Position numbers and translations under genes: made by a program
DNA from: Atrichornis clamosus
Taxonomy: Eukaryota > Chordata > Aves > Passeriformes > Menuridae
Reading direction: 5' to 3'
Length of the DNA: 64,000 nucleotides
Assembly: GCA_013400975.1 (NCBI GenBank)
Contig: WBMZ01003324.1
Coordinates: forward strand, 82,666 to 146,665
Notes under the pieces: generated by a model
Told to the model about the DNA's origin: nothing
The model's input: only the letters and a program-made list of their open reading frames with translations
Database searches by the model: none
In this document: piece after piece, positions 21,989 to 33,289 of the stretch
Layout of the letters: the number at the start of each line of letters is the position of its first letter
Position numbering within the stretch: the first letter of the stretch is position 1

Positions 21989-24900
21989 TCAGCTTAAAAA
22001 AAAAAGGATCTTGATCAGTCTGTAAATCCTTTCTGGGGACTAAAACTCTGATTATTGATTTAGGAACTAAAGCAGAAACATCCAGAGCCAGAAGTATCAA
22101 ATTGGTAAATTTGGAATAAGTGTAGAGGTCTAGAGGGCAAATAATCCCCACACCCCAGGGCTGTGGCAAGTTCCATTTCCTGGCATCTTAACTCTCTATT
22201 TTCCCTCAGGAAAAAGCACATTTCTGTTGAAAGAAGATTTGTTTGAGGGAAGGGGCAACACCAGGGTGGTGTTGTCAGGCCTTCGAGGCTCCGAGGGCAG
22301 AAAGGCAGCGATGCTCCCTTGGGCCATGGTGATCCATGGATGGATCATCTCTGCACTGATGTGGGGTCAAAAAGAAAAATCATTTAAAAAGCCAGTTTTT
22401 AGTGACTGTTCCCCAGAGTTGTGCTGGCACTGCCACCTGACAGATGGAGTATGAGGGAAAGGGGATGGGAGGCAGGAGCTGGGTCCTGTCCGTGCCCCAG
22501 CGCTGGGCACTGGGAGTTTCTCCGTGGTTTCTCCGTGGACGTGGTGCTTCTTCCTCCCTGCACAGCACATTTTTGGAGTGTCCCTTCTGTGGTGCTGCTG
22601 AGTAGGACAGAGGACAGGCTGGATGCCAGCAGGGTCTCCAACAGGGAAAAGACCAGGCAAGCAGACAGGATGTTCCCTTCCAACCCGCCCCCCCCCCACC
22701 CTCCTGCAAACCGCAGCTCGGGGACTTCCCGGGCCAGGCATCATTAGCGTGTTGTTAATCACCCCCTAGGGCTCCTCCTCCACCCCAGCTGCCCTCGAAC
22801 CCGGGGGGATCTTTAATGTACCTGCGTTCCCTGCACACTCTGCACAGCAGGGAGCTCAGGAGAGCCTCTTCTTTCCTGAAGCACCTTGGAATCCGAGATG
22901 GGACTGAGAGAGGAGAGGATTCCTGGAGCCTGGGAACATTTGCATGGCATCAGATAGCGGAGGTGCTGAGGGTGGAGGAGCAGGGTTGAAATACGACCCT
23001 GGAGGCTCTCGCCTGGATTCAGTGGCTGACAGGGTCAGGTTTCAGCAGTAAGAAGCAGGGAAAATTATCCTTGTCCCTTCGGGAGGAACAGCAGCTCCCG
23101 TGAAGGGGGAGGGAAGCACCGCCCTGCCCTTCCCTGCTCTCCGGACACAGCCCAGGCACAGGGATGCTCCAAGCAGTATTTCCCACACCTCTACCCTGCC
23201 ATGCTCCTCCTGGGGTTGGCTCTTGGTGCTCCCAGCCATCCCAGCCACCCCACCGGCACAGGGAGCTGCAGGGCGTCACCCCATCCCAATCCAGTGGGAA
23301 CAACAGGCTCCCCCGGAGCGCTGCGGGGCTCTGGGCTCACCCACAGCAGTTTGCTCCAGAGTGGGAGGGGAATGGCCATGGCCATGCCCACGGCCCAGCT
23401 CCCAAGGGGCTGCTTGAGAGGATCAGGATCCCATGGGATTTTCTTCTTTCACTCCTGGAACTTTGTCCTGTTCATGGGACTTTTGCCTTCCCACAGACAA
23501 ACGGGGCACTTCCAGCCACTCCCAGGCAGCCCAGACCTCAGCAGGGGGATGCTGTGGAGATTAGTGCTTTCCCCTGACCTGAGCAGCTCACCGAGCCTTA
23601 GTTTTGTTAGGGAGAGAATGGATTAGGAAGTCCTATTTCTTGGTTGTAATCCTATTTCAGAAGATCCTCGGAATCCCGTGTCCCTGAGCAGGGAGGACCT
23701 GCCTCAAGCTTCTTTCCCAGCTGATGTGCCAGGCACCTCTCTCCTTCCCACGGCTTTGGGCACCCACAGGTGCATGCAGAGTGTGGAAACACCCTCCCTT
23801 CCCTAGGACTTGCCCTGAGAGAAGTCTTCCCACACCGTGGCTCGGCTCCGTTGCTGGTTGGAGTTTTATTTCGGGCTCTGCACTGGGATCTGGTTCTTAC
23901 CCGTGTCCAGTCTGAATAAGGAATGCTGCTCATGCCTCTGGAGTCAGTGAGGTGTCTCCCACCCTCTGTTCACCTTCCCAAAACCTCCAGGATTCAGTTC
24001 TTTTTTGTCTGCTTGCCAGTCCGTCAGTCTTTTGTCCCAATCCTTCCCTTCCAGCAGTTGAAACATCAGAGGAGCAGAGCTGGAGCACATCCCCCACCCT
24101 GGACACCTCTCTGCTCCCTCTCCATCCCTCCCCATCCACCACCACCCTTCTCCAAGGTCCCTTGGAGTTTACCTTCAAGCACACCCACCTCATGCCTTCC
24201 CTGGCGTGATGGTTTCTGGAAGGACTCACACTTCCAGTCATCTGCTCGTCCCGAAGGGGAGATATTGGGCTGGAAAAGTTAGGAAATGAGAATGTCTTCC
24301 CAGCCACAGGACAAACCACAGCATTGTTGGGATTGCAAACCATTCCGTGGGCTGTGCCTGCAATGCTTTATGTTCGGCAGGGGGTAGCAGCAATCCCAGG
24401 ATTGTCCCACAAAACCGTTCCTGGTCCGTGGTGCTGCTCGCTCGGAGCTGGGACCCACAGCTCCAGAGAGAGGTGGGGAGCTCAGAACAATTCCATGTCT
24501 CTTTCCATAGAGTTCCCTTGTCCTTTTTTTTAAGCAGGAGGGGGTTTCTACCACTGTTTATCCATGGGAAGAAGTTTTCCAGAGCTCTCCCCCTGTCTGC
24601 AGCTGACTCAGTGCCCATTTAGGAGAGGACATTCCCAGATGTTTCCAGAAAGAGCAGCTAATGGCTTCCCACATCCAAACGTCCTGGTGGTCCTCATAAT
24701 CCCTGGATGCAGGGCAATTGCCATGCTGAGCCTGAGAAGCCCGGAGGACATGTGGAGCTGTGGCACCACAGGATTCAGAGCCATCCCCTGGGATTTTCCT
24801 TGAACTCTTGCTGTGGAATGCGAACGTGGCAGAGCTGGCCCACAATTGCCCAAAGCCAAGGAGTTTTCCCCATCTGCAAAGCCCAGGGGATCTTGCCAGC

Positions 24901-25690
24901 TGGTCTGGGAAATCTCATTTTCCATCTGCCTGGCCATTGGGAGTGTCCCAGAGCCGGGCAGGGAATGTTGAGCTTTTGCAAAGCACGGTGGCTCCATCCC
25001 TGAATCTCATCAATCTCCTGTCGGGCTCCAAGGCAGGTGTGAAATACAGGATGCTCCTCAGGTGTCCTGGAGCTGGGCAGGATTTACTCCACGCCAGGCT
25101 CTGGATGCACATTTCTTATCTCAGCCACAAGATTTATAGAGTCCCTGAGATTTATTCTGCCTGTAAAATTCTGTTAAATGTAGGGATGAGTTGTGCAATG
25201 GCCATTGTTTGGGAATGCATTGTGTCTGCTGGCAGAGAAACCGTCACGTCTCTCCCGATCCCACGCCACTGCCAGGTGGGAAGAGGCACAGGAGGGAAGA
25301 GACGAGCCAGCTGCTGCTGCCAGGAGGGGCGGTGGCAGGGCTGGGGGTGCACCAGCATCCCACCCTGCTCCTGCTGAAGAGGGAGAGGGGCAAGGGGGGT
25401 ATCCAAGCGAAGGGGGGTGCTGGGGAAGGCACGGAGCGAGCGAGGGGCTCCTGAAGAGCCCAGTCCTGAGGTGCTGGGGCTGCAGCACCATCCCACCCTG
25501 CTCCTGCCGGACAGGGACACCTGGGCAAGGGGTACCGAGCCAGACAGGCCAAGAAGTGGAGAATGCCGTGGAAAAGGGATGGAGGGAGCAAGGGGCCGGC
25601 CATGACCCCAGCCCGGTGCCGCGCCAGTTCAATCCTGCCGCACGGCACCCACTGGGGTGAGGATTCCCATGGGGGCCGAGGGCAGAGGGC
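21989..25690. other. Unique non-coding stretch
   Basis: No gene or transposon is recognised. An AT-rich segment spans about 21995-22140. A C run of about ten lies near 22690. From 25270 to 25690 the plus strand is purine-rich and GC-rich, leading into the VNTR. A minus-strand frame of 338 codons crossing the gap exists only because the VNTR lacks stops. Confidence 0.6.
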
Positions 25691-25980
25691 CAGTGGGAAG
25701 AGCTTCCCAGAGGCCAGACTGCGGCACCCGGCTCCCGAGGCTGTGGGCACCCGGCTCCCCAGGCTGCGGGCACCCAGCCCCCCAGGCTGCGGGCCCCCGG
25801 CTCCCCAGGCTGCGGGCACCCNNNNNNNNNNNNNNNNNNNNNNNNNNNNNNNNNNNNNNNNNNNNNNNNNNNNNNNNNNNNNNNNNCCCCAGGCTGCGGG
25901 CTCCCAGCTCCCAGGCCTGCGGGCCCCGGCTCCCGAGGCTGCGGGCACCCGGCTCCCCAGGCTGAGCTCGGCGCTGGCTG
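25690..25980. repeat. 23-bp GC-rich minisatellite (VNTR) spanning an assembly gap
   Basis: Tandem units of 23 bp of the form GCACCCGGCTCCCCAGGCTG plus CGG, with variants (CAGCCCCCC, CCGAGG). At least four units precede the gap and three to four follow it. Since 23 is not a multiple of three, each unit shifts frame and the array stays open in all frames, which explains the long open frames here. Confidence 0.93.
25822..25886. other. Assembly gap (65 N)
   Basis: Sixty-five unknown bases inside the 23-bp VNTR. True missing length is unknown because identical repeat units lie on both sides. The array may be collapsed. Confidence 0.99.
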
Positions 25981-25984
25981 GGGG

Positions 25985-26420
25985 AGGCGGCGCCGGCTCT
26001 CCCGGCAGAAAGGCTCTTTTGATGGAAACGAACATTTTCGCTTTTGAAAAACCTGGAGTCGGGGAACGAGCCTCGGGGTTACCATGGAAACCCGCGGCTG
26101 AGCCTTGCCGCAGCAGGAGACACAGCCGCGGTGGCTCTGGGCGTGCGGAGGGCTCGGGGACACCCCGGTGCTCGCCGGCACCGCCCGCATCCCCGGGCGC
26201 TCCGGGAAGGCAACCGCGAGCCCCGCCAGCGCTGGGGAGGTGGGAAAAGTGGGAAAAGGGCTTGTGATGGGAATGGGCTGAGAGTCAGAGCACGGCCGTG
26301 CTCAGCAGAGCAGGGGCCACCAGCCCGGCGCGTAAACAAATCCTGCGGAATCCCAGCAGCGGGAGCGCCGCAGCCTCACTGCGGATTGGCTCCCGCCTCT
26401 ATCTCCGGGAAGATCAATAC
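25985..26420. promoter_or_regulatory. CpG-rich segment with near-palindromic RFX X-box
   Basis: The segment is CpG-rich (GCGGCGCCGGC at the left edge, repeated CCGCG further right). At 26077-26092 it contains GGTTACCATGGAAACC, a near-perfect inverted repeat matching the RFX-family X-box. RFX sites of this form are typical of ciliary and neuronal gene promoters. The motif and CpG density are seen; promoter activity is inferred. No first coding exon is recognisable on either side. Confidence 0.5.
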
Positions 26421-26570
26421 AACAAATTATAGCGGCAGAACAATGCGAGACAGAGCCCTGCAAAGCCCAATTACCGAACAGCTAATTAATATGTTTTTAA
26501 ACAAACATCGTGGCAACGCTTCAAACGACATTAACACGGCCACAGAAGTTTCACAAGGGCGGCAAAGCAG
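26395..26570. promoter_or_regulatory. Motif-dense candidate enhancer or conserved element
   Basis: An AT-rich block beside the CpG-rich segment. It contains a SOX-type ACAATG (26440-26445), a homeodomain TAATTA (26483-26488), a forkhead TAAACAAA (26498-26505) and an RFX-like half-site TGGCAAC (from 26511), all within 80 bp. No repeat similarity or coding frame is seen. Clustering of such sites is typical of developmental enhancers, but binding is inference. Confidence 0.4.
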
Positions 26571-27439
26571 TTCTTTAGCCCGGGGCAATGGGGTGGGAAG
26601 GAGCCCAAAACAAGAGTGAGAAGGGAAAACAATTGCTTCGATACAAGCACAGCTGGGGGAAAGCAAGAGCTCTTTCCAGCACACAGCACAGGGACTCCCA
26701 TATGCTCCCCCCGCATCCCGCAGGGCTGCAGATCAATCGTCCTGTAGGAAAACAGAGTCAGGGAACAAGGAATGGAGAAGAAAATAGAGTGAAATGCATC
26801 GCACCAGCTCACGCTGTCCTTCTAGGAAGAGCCAGACAAAGGGATGCAAAGCCCAACCTTCCTGAAAGGAATCTGACCCGGAAAGCTGACCCCTGAGCAA
26901 AACGGCATCCTTGGAAAAACAATGGCACTTAAACACAGCACTGATTGCTCCTGGGACGCCCGACACAATGCGGGAGCCTTATCCCAGGAAAACACAGGAA
27001 AGCCTGTGGCCTGGCTCGGACATGCAGCCCTGCACACCTCCAGGACATCATCCTGCCTGTCCAGCTGGACACATCCCGGGCAGCAGCTGGAGAAGCCCCC
27101 ACATCAGCCACAGCGCCAGGGAATGTTCCAGCAACAGGCAACACAATCCTTAAAAGTCCAGTTGGATCCTCCCTGAGAAGAGCCAGTGGCCACGTCCCCA
27201 GCTACAGATGTTCAAGTACAAACTGAGGGAGGTGTTTGCCTGCCTGGGAGAGGGAAAATCATGCTACATGGAGGAATTGGGGGAAAATCATCTGACAACA
27301 CTGAATCCATGCACGGATCCATCAGGCATGGGATAAAAATAAAGAGCCTGCACCCAGGCCCAGGGTGAGCAAGGAGCAGGCACTTGGGGCAGGGGGCTGC
27401 AGGAAACATTTACTGTGGATCCTGGAAAGCTTCCAAGCC
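26571..27439. other. Unique non-coding stretch
   Basis: No gene or repeat is recognised. Moderate GC, several A-rich words (AAACAATGGCACTTAAAC), and open frames of about 100 codons without similarity. Confidence 0.6.
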
Positions 27440-27772
27440 CACAGCAGCCTTCCAGTGCCTAAAGGGGCGCCAGGAAAGCTGGACTTTGGACAAGGGATGG
27501 AGCGACAGGACAAGTGGGAATGGCTTCCCACTGCCAGAGGGCAGGGTTAGATGGGATATTGGGAAGAAATTCCTCCCTGCGAGGGTGGGGAGGCCCTGGC
27601 ACAGGGTGCCCAGAGAAGCTGTGGCTGCCCCTGGATCCCTGGAAGTGTCCAAGGCCAGGTTGGACAAGATTTGGAGCAACCTGGGATAGTGGGAGGTGTC
27701 CCTGCCCATGGCAGGGGATAGAATGGGGTGAGCTTTGAAGTCCATTCCAACCCAAACCAGCCTGGGATTCTG
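27440..27772 (+). mobile_element. CR1 LINE 3' end
   Basis: About 330 bp in plus orientation, beginning near CCTTCCAGTGCCTAAAGGGG and including GGACAAGGGATGGAGCGACA, GGGTTAGATGGGATATTGGG, TCCCTGCGAGGGTGGGGAGG and the terminal blocks to CCAACCCAAACCAGCCTGGG. The octamer tail is eroded to GATTCTG. Young subfamily, 5'-truncated. Confidence 0.95.
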
Positions 27773-28676
27773 CTATTTCCCCAGACTTTCCTGGCTCCTG
27801 CCTTGTGATGCTCAGACAATTCCCACGAGGGTTGTTGTGTTTTTTGCTCAATCTGACTTGGCAAATTTTTCTCCCAAGAATTTGTCGAGGCTTTTAGCAC
27901 TGACACACTTTTCCAGACTCAGGGTGGAGGCTGTGGCTGGGGAAGGAGGATCCTGGCAGTGGCCCACGTTGGTGGCCCAGGCCCTGTGCCCCTGTGGAGG
28001 TGGCAGTTCAGCACAGGGAGCTGTCTGTCCCTCTCTGACCCTGCAAGGCCTTGTTTAGCTCTAGAAAAGCAGCTGCAGGGTCTCCATGAGGGATTTCACT
28101 GCCCAGTCATCGGGCTACTGGGTGGGATGGACCACAAACCTACCTCTCCCATGGCCTGGAGGAATGACCTGACTCCTGAATTATTTATGGGAACTCATTT
28201 CTTTTGGAACCCTCTCCAAAGGCTCTGTTTTCATTCTGATGCAGGCTAATCACTGATTTTTTGGAAGGTGAATGCCTTTTTGTGCAATTAAATTGTCACT
28301 CCTGGCTAACCCTCACCACCCAGGAGCCCACTAGAAAGCAAGAACTTCCCTCCAGTTTACCACAGAGGTTGGTTGTGGGCAGCTCTGGTGGGGAGGAAAA
28401 CCCAGCAGCCCTCAGGCAGGTCCCACCACCACTGCTGGGAGCCTGCAGGTGCTCCTGCTGCTGGAAAGTTTTATTCCCTTCTCCCTCCATCCTTCTCCTT
28501 CCTGGGATTATGCACTGGGGTGCCTGCACCCCCTTCCTCTGGCAGTGTGGTGGTTTGGATGAAGCCAAACCAATGCTACACCCAAGGATCATCTTTAGTT
28601 AGGCCAGCCTGGAGTGTTCTGCTTTTCCTTGTGCTGGGGAGCTTCCCTTTTCCTCTGCATATCTCTGCCTGCTGAG
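27773..28676. other. Unique non-coding stretch
   Basis: No gene is recognised. A non-repetitive AT-rich block at about 28165-28310 (TCTGATGCAGGCTAATCACT, GTGCAATTAAATTGTCAC) is a weak conserved-element candidate. An 8-bp stem, 6-base loop inverted repeat lies at 28551-28572. Confidence 0.55.
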
Positions 28677-28778
28677 CCTGGATGTGATGGGACATGGGAG
28701 GATGCTGGATCCACCCCAATCCTGCAGCCTGGATGTGATGGAACATGGGAGGCTGCTGGATCCACCCCAGTCCTGCAG
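28677..28778. repeat. 51-bp tandem duplication
   Basis: Two adjacent 51-bp units (28677-28727 and 28728-28778) differ at only a few bases, each starting CCTGGATGTGATGG and ending CCTGCAG. Length is a multiple of three, so an open frame across it shows a 17-residue repeat; there is no sign that the frame is real. The duplication appears recent. Confidence 0.97.
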
Positions 28779-29639
28779 CCTAAGCCTGAAGTCCTGCGGG
28801 GTCCCTACTCAAAGAGGGTCAGTGTTGGAGGCACCTCTGGCTCTTGGCTCTCCTCCTTCCTGATGGTCCTTGCCTGGTGCAGGGGACCACCCAAGCCCCA
28901 GAAATCTCATTTTTGGGTCATGCCTCCACTTCCAAGCTCCCTGCCAGGAGACCAAGGATAAAATCCCACCTCCAGGCAGCTGCCAGCTCAGTCACACACC
29001 CCCTCCCGGTCTCGGTACAGCCTCTCCTTGTCCCAAATCTGCTGGTCCCAGCCAGCCCTGGGGTCCCCATGCCGCCGACCCTCCTTCCAGCGCTGGATCC
29101 ACAGGACTGGGAGCACTCGGGGGATGCAGCCCCAGGCGGGTGGGGGAGCTGGCTGCGCACCTCGGGCTCTCCAGGCTCGTTCCTGCCCAGTACAGAGGAG
29201 CTGTCAGGCGGGTAATTAGAGCCAGCTCTGCGCTCCCGCTGCAGTCTATTAGCGGGGTTTTGGCCGACTGCTCCCTGTTCGGGATAACTGATGGGAGCAG
29301 GGAGGGAGAGAGGCAGCAGGAAGCCCCAGGAAGGAGGATTTGTGCTCTGGCTGCTGTGGGGGAGTGGAATCCCACGCTGTTCCTCGCCGGGGTTTCTCAG
29401 CGCTGAGCGTCTTCTTCATGTCCTCCCCTCCCGCACGGCCCGGGCGGAGCAGGAAGCAGCTGTGGCCGGGATTACCTGGGACAATTCAGTGCCCTGGCAA
29501 AGCCCGGCTCCTCGGCAGCCCTCGGGGAGCAGGAAGGAAGCAGCACAATGGCCGAGGGCCGGAGGAAGGGTCCGTGCAGGAAGACACCCCCCCCTCCTTC
29601 CCACCCCTCGCCGCGCGCCTGGGGACATTCTCCGAGCAG
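28779..29639. other. Unique non-coding stretch with CpG-richer end
   Basis: No gene is recognised. CpG density rises from about 29380 (CGCACGGCCCGGGCGG near 29430; CGCCGCGCGCC near 29610), a weak CpG-island candidate without promoter motifs that I could identify. Confidence 0.5.
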
Positions 29640-29687
29640 CCCCTTCCCTTGGATGCCCCTTCCCTTGGATGCCCCTTCCCTTGGATG
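29640..29687. repeat. 16-bp tandem repeat, three copies
   Basis: Three exact copies of CCCCTTCCCTTGGATG at 29640-29655, 29656-29671 and 29672-29687. Perfect identity suggests recent slippage or expansion. Confidence 0.98.
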
Positions 29688-29949
29688 CTGGCCACGCCGG
29701 AGCAGCGGGATGTGAACCTCAGCGCTCCTCGCTTCCCTGTGCTCCAGGTGCTGCAGCAGCCGAGCCCTGGGAGCACAGGTGAGCAGCGTCCTCGAGGCTC
29801 CCCAGGCAGATGCTGTTCCAGCAGGACGGGAGCTGATCCTGAAGGATGGACCTTGGCAGGGATTGGGAGCACGTGCTGGTGGTGCCCTGTATGTGGAGGG
29901 GCAGTGCCATACAGGCGGCAGCTGTGTCCTCTGTCCCACTCCTGGTGAA

Positions 29950-30212
29950 GGGTGACCAGGAGGAAGCTCAAAGAGCTGCAGGAGATGTGCCAGGGGAGGT
30001 TGAGATTGGATATTAGGAAATTTTTCTTCTCCAAAAGGTTTGTCCAGTGCTGGAACAGGCTGCCCAGGGCAGTCCCCATCTCTGGCGGGATTGAAGAGCC
30101 CTGTGGATGTGGCACTTGGGGACATGGTTGGTGGTGGCCTTGGCAGTGCTTGGGGAATGGTTGGACTTGTTGATCCCCAAGATTTTTCCCAACCTAACCA
30201 ATTCCACGTCCC
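29950..30212 (+). mobile_element. CR1 LINE 3' end, second subfamily
   Basis: Plus orientation: AGGTTGAGATTGGATATTAG, TGGAACAGGCTGCCCAGGGC, TGTGGATGTGGCACTTGGGG, ACATGGTTGGTGGTGGCCTT, and the final TTTTTCCCAACCTAACC block. This is a different CR1 3' sequence type from the copies at 4078 or 39157. The terminal octamers are eroded. It is 5'-truncated. Confidence 0.92.
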
Positions 30213-32700
30213 CCTGCTGCAGCCAGGCTGGACTCCCCCAGAGACCCTTCCTGCAGCCCACCCAGCCCCAAGCCATGGTGGGCACTGCAGACCCCACCTG
30301 CCTCTCACTGCCCCTTCCCAGGTGGCCTCTTCCACGTGCTCCATCCCATCCTTCCTCTTTTGTTCCTCCCGCTCCTCCCTCCCTGTTCTCCTCCGTGCGG
30401 ATCTGCAGGGCTCCCTCTCTGCCTCTGAACCGCCTCTGGGGGCCTCTCCCTCTGCTCTGCTCAGGTTATTACTTTTCAAATTTCCTCTTAAACACTGGGA
30501 AAACCTCCCGAGAAAATGCAGCACTCCAGGTAGGAGCCTGTCAGCTCCACACCGGTTCCATCCCGCCTCCCCTCAGCCCCCCAGGTGCTGCAGAGGTGGA
30601 AATTCAGGTGTTTGCCTGTATAGCTCCCAATAAGGAGCATCAAACGGGAATGAAGCACAAAAGGCACCTAGGGAAAAATAAAAGCTCCTGATGCATTGCT
30701 AAGAGGGCTGAGGGGGAACTGCCTGCCCGAACGTGGCGAGGAAGGAGCCGGGAAGCAGCAGGAGTCACCTGCTCCACGTCGGCACAAGCACACAGCAGGA
30801 AGCGATGGATGCGGAGGTGGTCTCCCAACATCTGTGTGAGCAGCCCCTGCCCTGGCCTGCCCCTGCCTCAGGACACAGATGCAGCCTGTGGTGGAGCAGT
30901 GCTGCTGCTGCTGCCTGTGGGAATCTGCAATTGCTTCCTGAAGCGTACTCGGATAAATGGCACCGTGGGAATTCAGAGCGGGAACCCGGGGACAGGCTCA
31001 GCGTGGCTCTCAAAGGCTTGGCTTTCCTGGGATCATCGCTGGAGGACTCCAAGGACATGTCATTATCCTCTGTAGAGAGCCAGCAGATATTTGCTGGGAT
31101 TTGTCCATACGTTCAGCCTCACTTTCCCCCGGGACAGCTCCGGCACGACAGTTGTTTCCTGTTCGGAGCACTGCGGATCATCCCCCCTGCACTGCCCCGG
31201 AGCCTTTGCCGGGGAACGAGGCAGTGCCAGCTGCCCTTCCTGACCCATCACGCCTTGCTGGGATTTATCCTCTGAGATCCTGAGTGCTCACATCCAATCC
31301 TTCCCGCAGCGCCCGGAGCCTGCGGAAGAGGCTCTTCCAGTGAAGCATCCAACGCTCCGAGCTGCCCACCACCAGCAGCGGTCACAGCAGAGGTCACTTC
31401 ATGCCAGCACATCTGGCCCTGTCCTCAACCCCCTCCATCCCAGTGCCGCCCCAGCCCCTTCCCACCACCGCCTGCCCTCCCTTTGCTCCCGGACGGACCA
31501 GCCGCTCCTCCCCCTCTCTCCCACAACATCCCCCACAGCAGTTGCTTGCTCTGACATCCCAGCGTTATTTAATGTATGTTTTGCTTCTAGTAAATGCAAT
31601 TTGGTGGCTGGAAACGGGGATGAAACCACGTGAGCAGCAGCAGCGTCCCCGCGGAACCCTGGCAAGCTCCAGGGACCTCGGGAGCCAGCGAGGCAGCCAG
31701 CGCTTGGAGCACCGCTGCCTTCCAAGGGTTAATGCCCGGTGCAGCTTCCCTGATTCCTCCCCGACGGCATTTCCTACCCCTCTGCCCAGGCAGCACTTGG
31801 GAGTGCAGCGGGCACCCCGAGACCCCTCATCCCGCTGTCCACGCGCTCGGGATGTGGGAGGGGAAGCACGGGAAGGACCAAGAGCGCCGTTTTCCCCAAA
31901 CCAACAGCCCTGAACGTACAGGCAGATTAATTTAGCATGAACGAAACGCTATTGCGACACAAATGGCCTGCAGCTACAGGGACCAGGCGCTCCTCAGGCT
32001 CCGAGGCTGGGATTTGTTCTGCAGGAGCGGGAATGTTCAGGCGGAGCAGAGCTGCCCCGGGCTTGGGGTGCTGAAGTGCCACGGGGCTCCGAGCCAGCGG
32101 GAGGGCTGCGGCTGCCTGGGAAGCAGCAGGGATGGAGGAGGCAGAAAGCAGCAGCGGGTCACTCGGAGAGCCTGGGAGAGGGGCTGCAGGCGGTCCCTGG
32201 TGGGAGCAGAGCACGGAAATGGGAGGCAGGAGGCGAGGGATGCTGCCAGCAGCTCTTGCAGCAGCAGTGACACGGGGCGGGGGGAACCAAATCCCCGGCT
32301 GATCCTGCGGGATCCGGGCTGGGCGAGCGGCAGGAGCAGGGTGCGCGCTCTGCCCCAGGGGACGTGGCCCAGCCTCACCTCGCCCCGGGGCACGGCCAGC
32401 TCGGGGTGGGTGCGGAGCCACAGGAGACCCTCGTTTGCGTTGTGAAATAACCATCTCACAAGGCAGGGCAGGGCAGGCTCTGCACAGGGCGAGGGGGAAG
32501 GATGAGACAGAGACACAACGGCGTGGAAACACAACGGCACCGCTTCCAGCCCGGAATCCGAGCGGGATCGCTCCGGGGCTGCGGCAGCAGCATCTCCAGG
32601 GTCAGGGAACGGGGCTGAGTCACTGCTGAGTTAACTGAGCCGTGGGGACACAGCAGCAGCGGCTGGAAAGGTTCACCGGAGGTCCAGGCGTGTGAGAAGG
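30213..32700. other. Unique non-coding stretch
   Basis: No gene is recognised. Plus-strand pyrimidine-rich sequence at about 30320-30440. GC-rich, moderately CpG-dense sequence at about 32020-32430 produces overlapping frames of 160-200 codons on both strands with no domains. A long minus-strand frame (350 codons, 29472-30524) crosses the CR1 copy and is spurious. Confidence 0.6.
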
Positions 32701-32960
32701 ATGAATTGACAGCCTGGGAGAGCTGGGGGTGTTCACCTGGAGCAGAGAAGGCTCCAGCGACACCTCAGACCCCTTCCAGTGCCTAAAGGGGCTCCAGGAG
32801 AGACGGAGAGGGACTTGGGACAAGGGATGGAGGGACAGGACACAGGGAATGTTTTCCCACTGCCAGAGGGCAGGGTTAGATGGGATATTGGGAAGGAATT
32901 CTTCCCAGCGTGGGAGGTGAGGCCCTGGCACAGGGTGCCCAGAGAAGCTGTGGCTGCCCC
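32701..32960 (+). mobile_element. CR1 LINE fragment, left arm of inverted pair
   Basis: Plus orientation, beginning near GGGAGAGCTGGGGGTGTTCA and running through AGTGCCTAAAGGGGCTCCAG, GGACAAGGGATGGAGGGACA and GATATTGGGAAGGAATTCTT to AAGCTGTGGCTGCCCC. It stops there with no 3' tail: the next base begins a second CR1 in opposite orientation. Loss of the 3' end on the sense copy is unusual for a LINE. Confidence 0.93.
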
Positions 32961-33289
32961 ATCTAACTCTGCCCGCTGGCAGTGGGAAGCCAGTCCCCCT
33001 TGTCCTGTCACTCCATCCCTGTAAACAGTCTCTCTCCATCTCTCCTGTAGCCCCTTCAGGCCCTGCAAGGCCACACTGAGGTCCCCCCAAAGCTTCTCCT
33101 GTCCAGGCTGAACAATCCCAGCTCTCCCAGCCTTTCCTCCCAGCAGAGCTGCTCCATCCCTCTGCTCATCCTGGTGCCTCCTCTGGCCTCTCTCCAGCAG
33201 CTCCAGGTCCTTCCTGTGCTGGGCCCAGGGCTGGGGGCAGCTCTGCAGGTGGGGTCTCACCTGAGGGGGCAGAGGGGCAGATGTTACCT
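32961..33289 (-). mobile_element. CR1 LINE fragment, right arm of inverted pair
   Basis: Minus orientation, starting internally at ATCTAACTCTGCCCGCTGGC (no 3' tail) and running 5'-ward in the element through TCCCTGTAAACAGTCTCTCT, CCCCAAAGCTTCTCCTGTCC and GCAGCTCCAGGTCCTTCCTG to TCACCTGAGGGGGCAGAGGG. About 185 bp is the inverted complement of the left arm, with a spacer of about 75 bp. Confidence 0.93.

Noticed and set aside
25174..26190. 338-codon minus-strand open frame
   Set aside because: It crosses 65 unknown bases and the 23-bp VNTR, which is open in all frames. It has no similarity to any protein I know.
28551..28572. 8-bp stem, 6-base loop hairpin as an RNA or terminator element
   Set aside because: Too short for a miRNA precursor, and stem-loop terminators are not relevant in a vertebrate genome. 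Such stems are expected by chance in 64 kb.
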